Shown piece by piece: positions 5,181 to 7,773 of a stretch of 7,773 nucleotides of DNA. Below the pieces are notes generated by a model. The model was not told the origin of the DNA and did no database searches. It worked only from the letters and a program-made list of their open reading frames with translations. This DNA is from Candidatus Heimdallarchaeota archaeon. Its GTDB lineage: Archaea > Asgardarchaeota > Heimdallarchaeia > JABLTI01. The stretch lies in contig DAOUWQ010000051.1 of the NCBI GenBank assembly GCA_030667035.1, forward strand, positions 1 through 7,773, read 5' to 3'. How positions within the stretch are numbered: position 1 is the first letter of the stretch; the number at the start of each line of letters is the position of its first letter. Position numbers and translations under genes: made by a program.

Positions 5181-5954
5181 ATGGATTTTCAACGTATACC
5201 CTCAACTTCACCTTTAGATGAATTAAGAAAAACAAAGCTTCTTCCAACTGGCGTTCCGGGTTTTGATGTCAGTATTGGTGGTGGAATTCCTGATGGGTCA
5301 CTAATTTTGTTATTAGGTGAACCTGGTTCAGGTTATGATATTTTTGCATTACAAATGCTCTACGAGCAAGCTAAACTAGGCAAGAAAATCTATTATGTTT
5401 CTGTAGATAAACCTCCCTCGGAAGTGGAATTAGAGATGATGACCTTTAATTGGAATATTGATACTTACAAGTCAATAGGTTCATGGTCCTATATTGATGC
5501 ATACAGCGCAAAATATGCTTCACCGGACAGTCAAAATTCTCCAGTGATTTCTTGGGATAAAGGATTGTTAAATCTTTTAAGAACGAAATTCATTGATCTA
5601 GTAGCTAAATCAACACAATCATTTACTATTGTAGATACACTCTCACATTTACTGCTTGACTATCCGGAAGAACAAGTAAGAGATTTAGTCGAAAATTTCA
5701 CCAATAACGTTGTTCGGAAAGTAGGTGGAGTACATTTGATGTTGATGATAAAAGGGATGCATGATCTGAAAACTGAAACCCTATTTAGCCATTTAGCTGA
5801 TGGAGTAATTGATTTCTATATGCGAGAAAGACAAGACCAGCTGCAGAGAACTTTCCGAGTGAGAAAGATGCGGAAAGCAATCTACGATACGCGATTGTAT
5901 CCAGTTAATCTTGAAGAAGAAGGTTTGATAATCGAAACAGCTAGAAGAATATAA
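5181..5954 (+). CDS. KaiC/RAD55-like RecA-fold protein with degenerate Walker A, probable pseudo-ATPase
   Basis: This is a 257-aa single-domain RecA-superfamily protein of the KaiC/RAD55 type. It opens with LPTGVPGFDVSIGGGIPDGSLILLLGEPGSG (residues 21-51), the usual family entry to the P-loop, but the Walker A then reads GEPGSGYD (46-53). Tyr52 replaces the phosphate-binding Lys and Asp53 replaces Ser/Thr. The KaiC catalytic Glu pair after the second strand is also absent (YVSVDKPPSE, D76-K77). The Walker B-like FTIVDT (Asp152) and the C-terminal VRKMRKAIYDTRLYPVNL remain, so the fold looks intact while ATP hydrolysis seems lost. Many archaeal paralogues act in signalling or regulation. This one may be a structural or ligand-binding partner of an active homologue. 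It stands between two terminators, and the neighbouring RFC gene gives no clear functional link. Confidence 0.75.
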   Translation: MDFQRIPSTSPLDELRKTKLLPTGVPGFDVSIGGGIPDGSLILLLGEPGSGYDIFALQMLYEQAKLGKKIYYVSVDKPPSEVELEMMTFNWNIDTYKSIGSWSYIDAYSAKYASPDSQNSPVISWDKGLLNLLRTKFIDLVAKSTQSFTIVDTLSHLLLDYPEEQVRDLVENFTNNVVRKVGGVHLMLMIKGMHDLKTETLFSHLADGVIDFYMRERQDQLQRTFRVRKMRKAIYDTRLYPVNLEEEGLIIETARRI

Positions 5955-5977
5955 AATAACTTTTCTAGCTCAACTCA

Positions 5978-5998
5978 TTTTTTCTATTTTTATTTTGT
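5978..5998 (+). terminator. T-rich terminator after the KaiC-like gene
   Basis: Most bases at 5978-5998 are T (TTTTTTCTATTTTTATTTTG). It is preceded by a weak 6-bp stem, CTAGAA at 5941-5946 with TTCTAG at 5963-5968, whose left arm lies inside the coding region. Confidence 0.5.
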
Positions 5999-6087
5999 TA
6001 AAGGTAATAGTGAAGCTTTTATTCTTGAAATACGACAAATAATTAAAGTAAAGATTATCACGTTACCGTATTGAGTCATTCATTCAT

Positions 6088-6095
6088 GTGAGGAT
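6088..6095 (+). promoter_or_regulatory. Shine-Dalgarno deciding the RFC-L start
   Basis: GTGAGGAT contains the GAGG core and sits 7 nt before GTG 6103. The GTG at 6088 itself has no purine-rich ribosome site in front of it. This favours 6103 as the start, making the apparent 6088 start part of the ribosome site. Confidence 0.5.
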
Positions 6096-6102
6096 AGTAC
6101 AA

Positions 6103-7692
6103 GTGGTTGATAAACAAATTCCATGGACAGAATCATTTCGCCCAAAAAACCTAGGTCAAGTTGTAGGTAATGAAGATGCTGTAGTGGCGCTCAGGGATTG
6201 GTTTGATTCATGGTCACCAACTGCGAAAAAGAAAGTAGCAATTTTACATGGACCTGCAGGAACAGGAAAAACAAGTAGTGTTATAGCACTTGCGAATGAA
6301 CGAAAATATGAATTAGTAGAAATGAATGCAAGTGATTCAAGAAATAAAGATGCTATTATGAGGATAGCGGGAAGCTCTGCAAGGGAAGGCACAATTTTAG
6401 AAGGCGCAAAAGGGAAAAGAATTCTACTTATAGATGAAGTAGATGGATTAGCAGGTAGAGAAGATCGTGGTGGAGTAAAAGCATTAGTTGATGTTATACG
6501 TGAAGCTGCAGTACCAATTATTTGCACTGCAAATGAAGCTTACTCACCAAAATTGAAAGCGTTAAGAAAGATTGCTAAAGTAATAGCATATCGACCTGTT
6601 CACCCTGAATATATTTTTAAAATTTTAAAGAAAATCGCTCAAGAAGAAAAAGTAACTATTCCAGAAGATAGCTTTCAATTCTTAGCAAATAATGCTGGAG
6701 GAGATATGCGAAGTGCAATCAACGATTTTCAAGGTATGGTCCTTCAGCTGAAAAGTGGTGATGTAACCGATATTGAGTTACTAAAACCATATAGAGATCA
6801 AACTAAAGATTTGCAATCATCGCTAACAGAATTATTTAATGCAAACGACTATTTGAAAGGAAAGGAAGCAATAGCTGGACTAAAAATAAAGTATGATGAA
6901 TTGCTTCTTTGGGTTTTTGAGAATGCTTATATCCATACCAGTGATGAAAATTTAGCTGAAGTTTATGAGACACTAGCTGATGCAGATCGGTATCTAGGAA
7001 GGATAATGCGTAGACAAAGCTGGGGGTTGCTGAAATATTTCTTTGATCTAGTATCTGGCGGAGTTGCAGTAGCTATTGATAAACCAAAAAGATCGACGCA
7101 ACATGTTTTCCCACAAAAAATAGGCATGTATGCTCAAACAATGTTCACTCGAGCAATTACTAAATCTATATCATCGAATCTAGCAGAAAAAATACATGTT
7201 TCTCAAAGAGCTGCAAGAACTGATTCACTATATTTGGTTCAACAAGTCCTGAATAGTAATGTTGGTGAAGCAGCAAAAATGGTTGATTGGTTGGAATTAG
7301 ATGATAATCAAGTGAAGTCTTTGCTTGAAAAACCCGAATCGCTAAGAAAAATAAGAAATGTTGTTAATGCCTACGAAGAAGAACGAATGAAAATTCAAAC
7401 TTCTATGGGTGATTTGAAACATTCAAGTTTCGATCGACCCGGTGATGATTGGACTACAATTCTAAAAGATCATGAAATTAGGAAAGAACAACAATTGGAA
7501 GAGGAAAAGAGAAGGAAAGAAGAAGAAAAGAAACGGAAAGCTGAAGCAAGAAAAGCTGCTAAAGCAAAGAAGAAAGCTGAAGTAAAAGCAAAAAAAGAAA
7601 AGGAAAAGACAAAAGAGAAAGCAAAACAAGTGAAAGAAGACCCAGAAGAGAAAGAAGAAAAAGCACACACTTCACTCGACCAATATTTCTAA
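6103..7692 (+). CDS. rfcL: Replication factor C large subunit (clamp loader)
   Basis: This AAA+ clamp-loader subunit works with the RFC small subunit to load PCNA onto primed DNA. From GTG 6103 the protein has 529 aa (534 if GTG 6088 is used), normal for archaeal RFC-L. The N-terminus, IPWTESFRPKNLGQVVGNEDAV, is the family hallmark. Walker A is GPAGTGKTS (about residues 50-58), Walker B LLIDEVDG (about 108-115), sensor 1 ICTANE (about 140-145) and sensor 2 GGDMRSAIND (about 199-208). A helical collar domain follows. The last 70 residues are a lysine/glutamate/alanine-rich, probably coiled or disordered tail ending in HTSLDQYF, a PCNA-interacting (PIP) motif in which the usual first Gln is His. 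RFC-S is not in the window and no clear TATA box was seen upstream. Confidence 0.95.
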   Translation: MVDKQIPWTESFRPKNLGQVVGNEDAVVALRDWFDSWSPTAKKKVAILHGPAGTGKTSSVIALANERKYELVEMNASDSRNKDAIMRIAGSSAREGTILEGAKGKRILLIDEVDGLAGREDRGGVKALVDVIREAAVPIICTANEAYSPKLKALRKIAKVIAYRPVHPEYIFKILKKIAQEEKVTIPEDSFQFLANNAGGDMRSAINDFQGMVLQLKSGDVTDIELLKPYRDQTKDLQSSLTELFNANDYLKGKEAIAGLKIKYDELLLWVFENAYIHTSDENLAEVYETLADADRYLGRIMRRQSWGLLKYFFDLVSGGVAVAIDKPKRSTQHVFPQKIGMYAQTMFTRAITKSISSNLAEKIHVSQRAARTDSLYLVQQVLNSNVGEAAKMVDWLELDDNQVKSLLEKPESLRKIRNVVNAYEEERMKIQTSMGDLKHSSFDRPGDDWTTILKDHEIRKEQQLEEEKRRKEEEKKRKAEARKAAKAKKKAEVKAKKEKEKTKEKAKQVKEDPEEKEEKAHTSLDQYF

Positions 7693-7773
7693 TGGTGAAA
7701 AAAACTAAATTACTCCAATCGTAATTTGTGGGTTATTGTTGTTTTAAAACTCATTTTAGATGAGATGAAAATA
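7693..7773. other. Downstream spacer, possible start of a next gene at the edge
   Basis: This stretch is AT-rich and holds the 10-bp palindrome GTTTTAAAAC (7741-7750), which could be a TATA element, and a short CTCAT/ATGAG inverted repeat (7750-7764). An ATG at 7765 opens a frame (M-K-I) cut by the window edge. Three codons are too few to call a gene. Confidence 0.3.

Noticed and set aside
7462..7670. Two minus-strand ORFs rich in Phe and Ser
   Set aside because: They are antisense shadows of the purine-rich Lys/Glu tail of RFC-L.

Overview
The window looks like a low-GC archaeal chromosome segment. The archaeal signs are a replication factor C large subunit (RFC-L) ending in a PCNA-binding motif, TTTAAATA-type TATA boxes upstream of several genes, a KaiC/RAD55-like RecA-fold protein, and a decarboxylase/CDP-alcohol transferase pair expected to make ethanolamine-headgroup lipids. 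Shine-Dalgarno motifs (AGGTGA, GAGGAG, GTGAT) are also used. An Asgard-type or other euryarchaeal-like lineage would fit, but nothing here fixes the phylum. No rRNA, tRNA, CRISPR array or insertion sequence was found.

Layout, left to right. Bases 1-162 are the C-terminal end of an all-alpha nucleotide pyrophosphohydrolase-like protein, which has no ORF entry because its start lies outside the window. It converges on a small minus-strand gene of unknown function (296-655). That gene diverges from another small unknown gene (920-1228). The 264-bp gap between them is the most structured non-coding stretch. It holds a GC-rich leader on the minus-strand side, four copies of TCTATA spaced exactly 20 bp apart, a dyad centred on the third copy, and a strong TATA box beside the fourth.

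After a terminator-like hairpin comes a redox-flavoured pair. The first gene (1442-2938) fuses a glutaredoxin/thioredoxin-like CxxC domain to two V4R domains, each with a complete Cys/Glu/Cys/Cys set at the spacing of the zinc site in phenol-sensing V4R regulators. Only 24 bp later lies a Bcp/PrxQ peroxiredoxin (about 2963-3442) that lacks ATG, GTG or TTG at its start and carries an in-frame TGA. It is either a fresh pseudogene, a recoded gene or a sequence error.

A separate promoter precedes a lipid operon, psd then pssA-like (3543-5057). The second enzyme would make the serine phospholipid (archaetidylserine in an archaeon) and the first would decarboxylate it to the ethanolamine lipid. The two genes lie in the same frame, separated by TGA and two codons.

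A single KaiC-like gene (5181-5954), flanked by T-rich terminators, has a broken Walker A motif and no catalytic glutamate pair, so it is probably a pseudo-ATPase. The window ends with RFC-L (about 6103-7692), the clamp-loader subunit that opens PCNA, with a long lysine/glutamate-rich tail and a variant PIP box.
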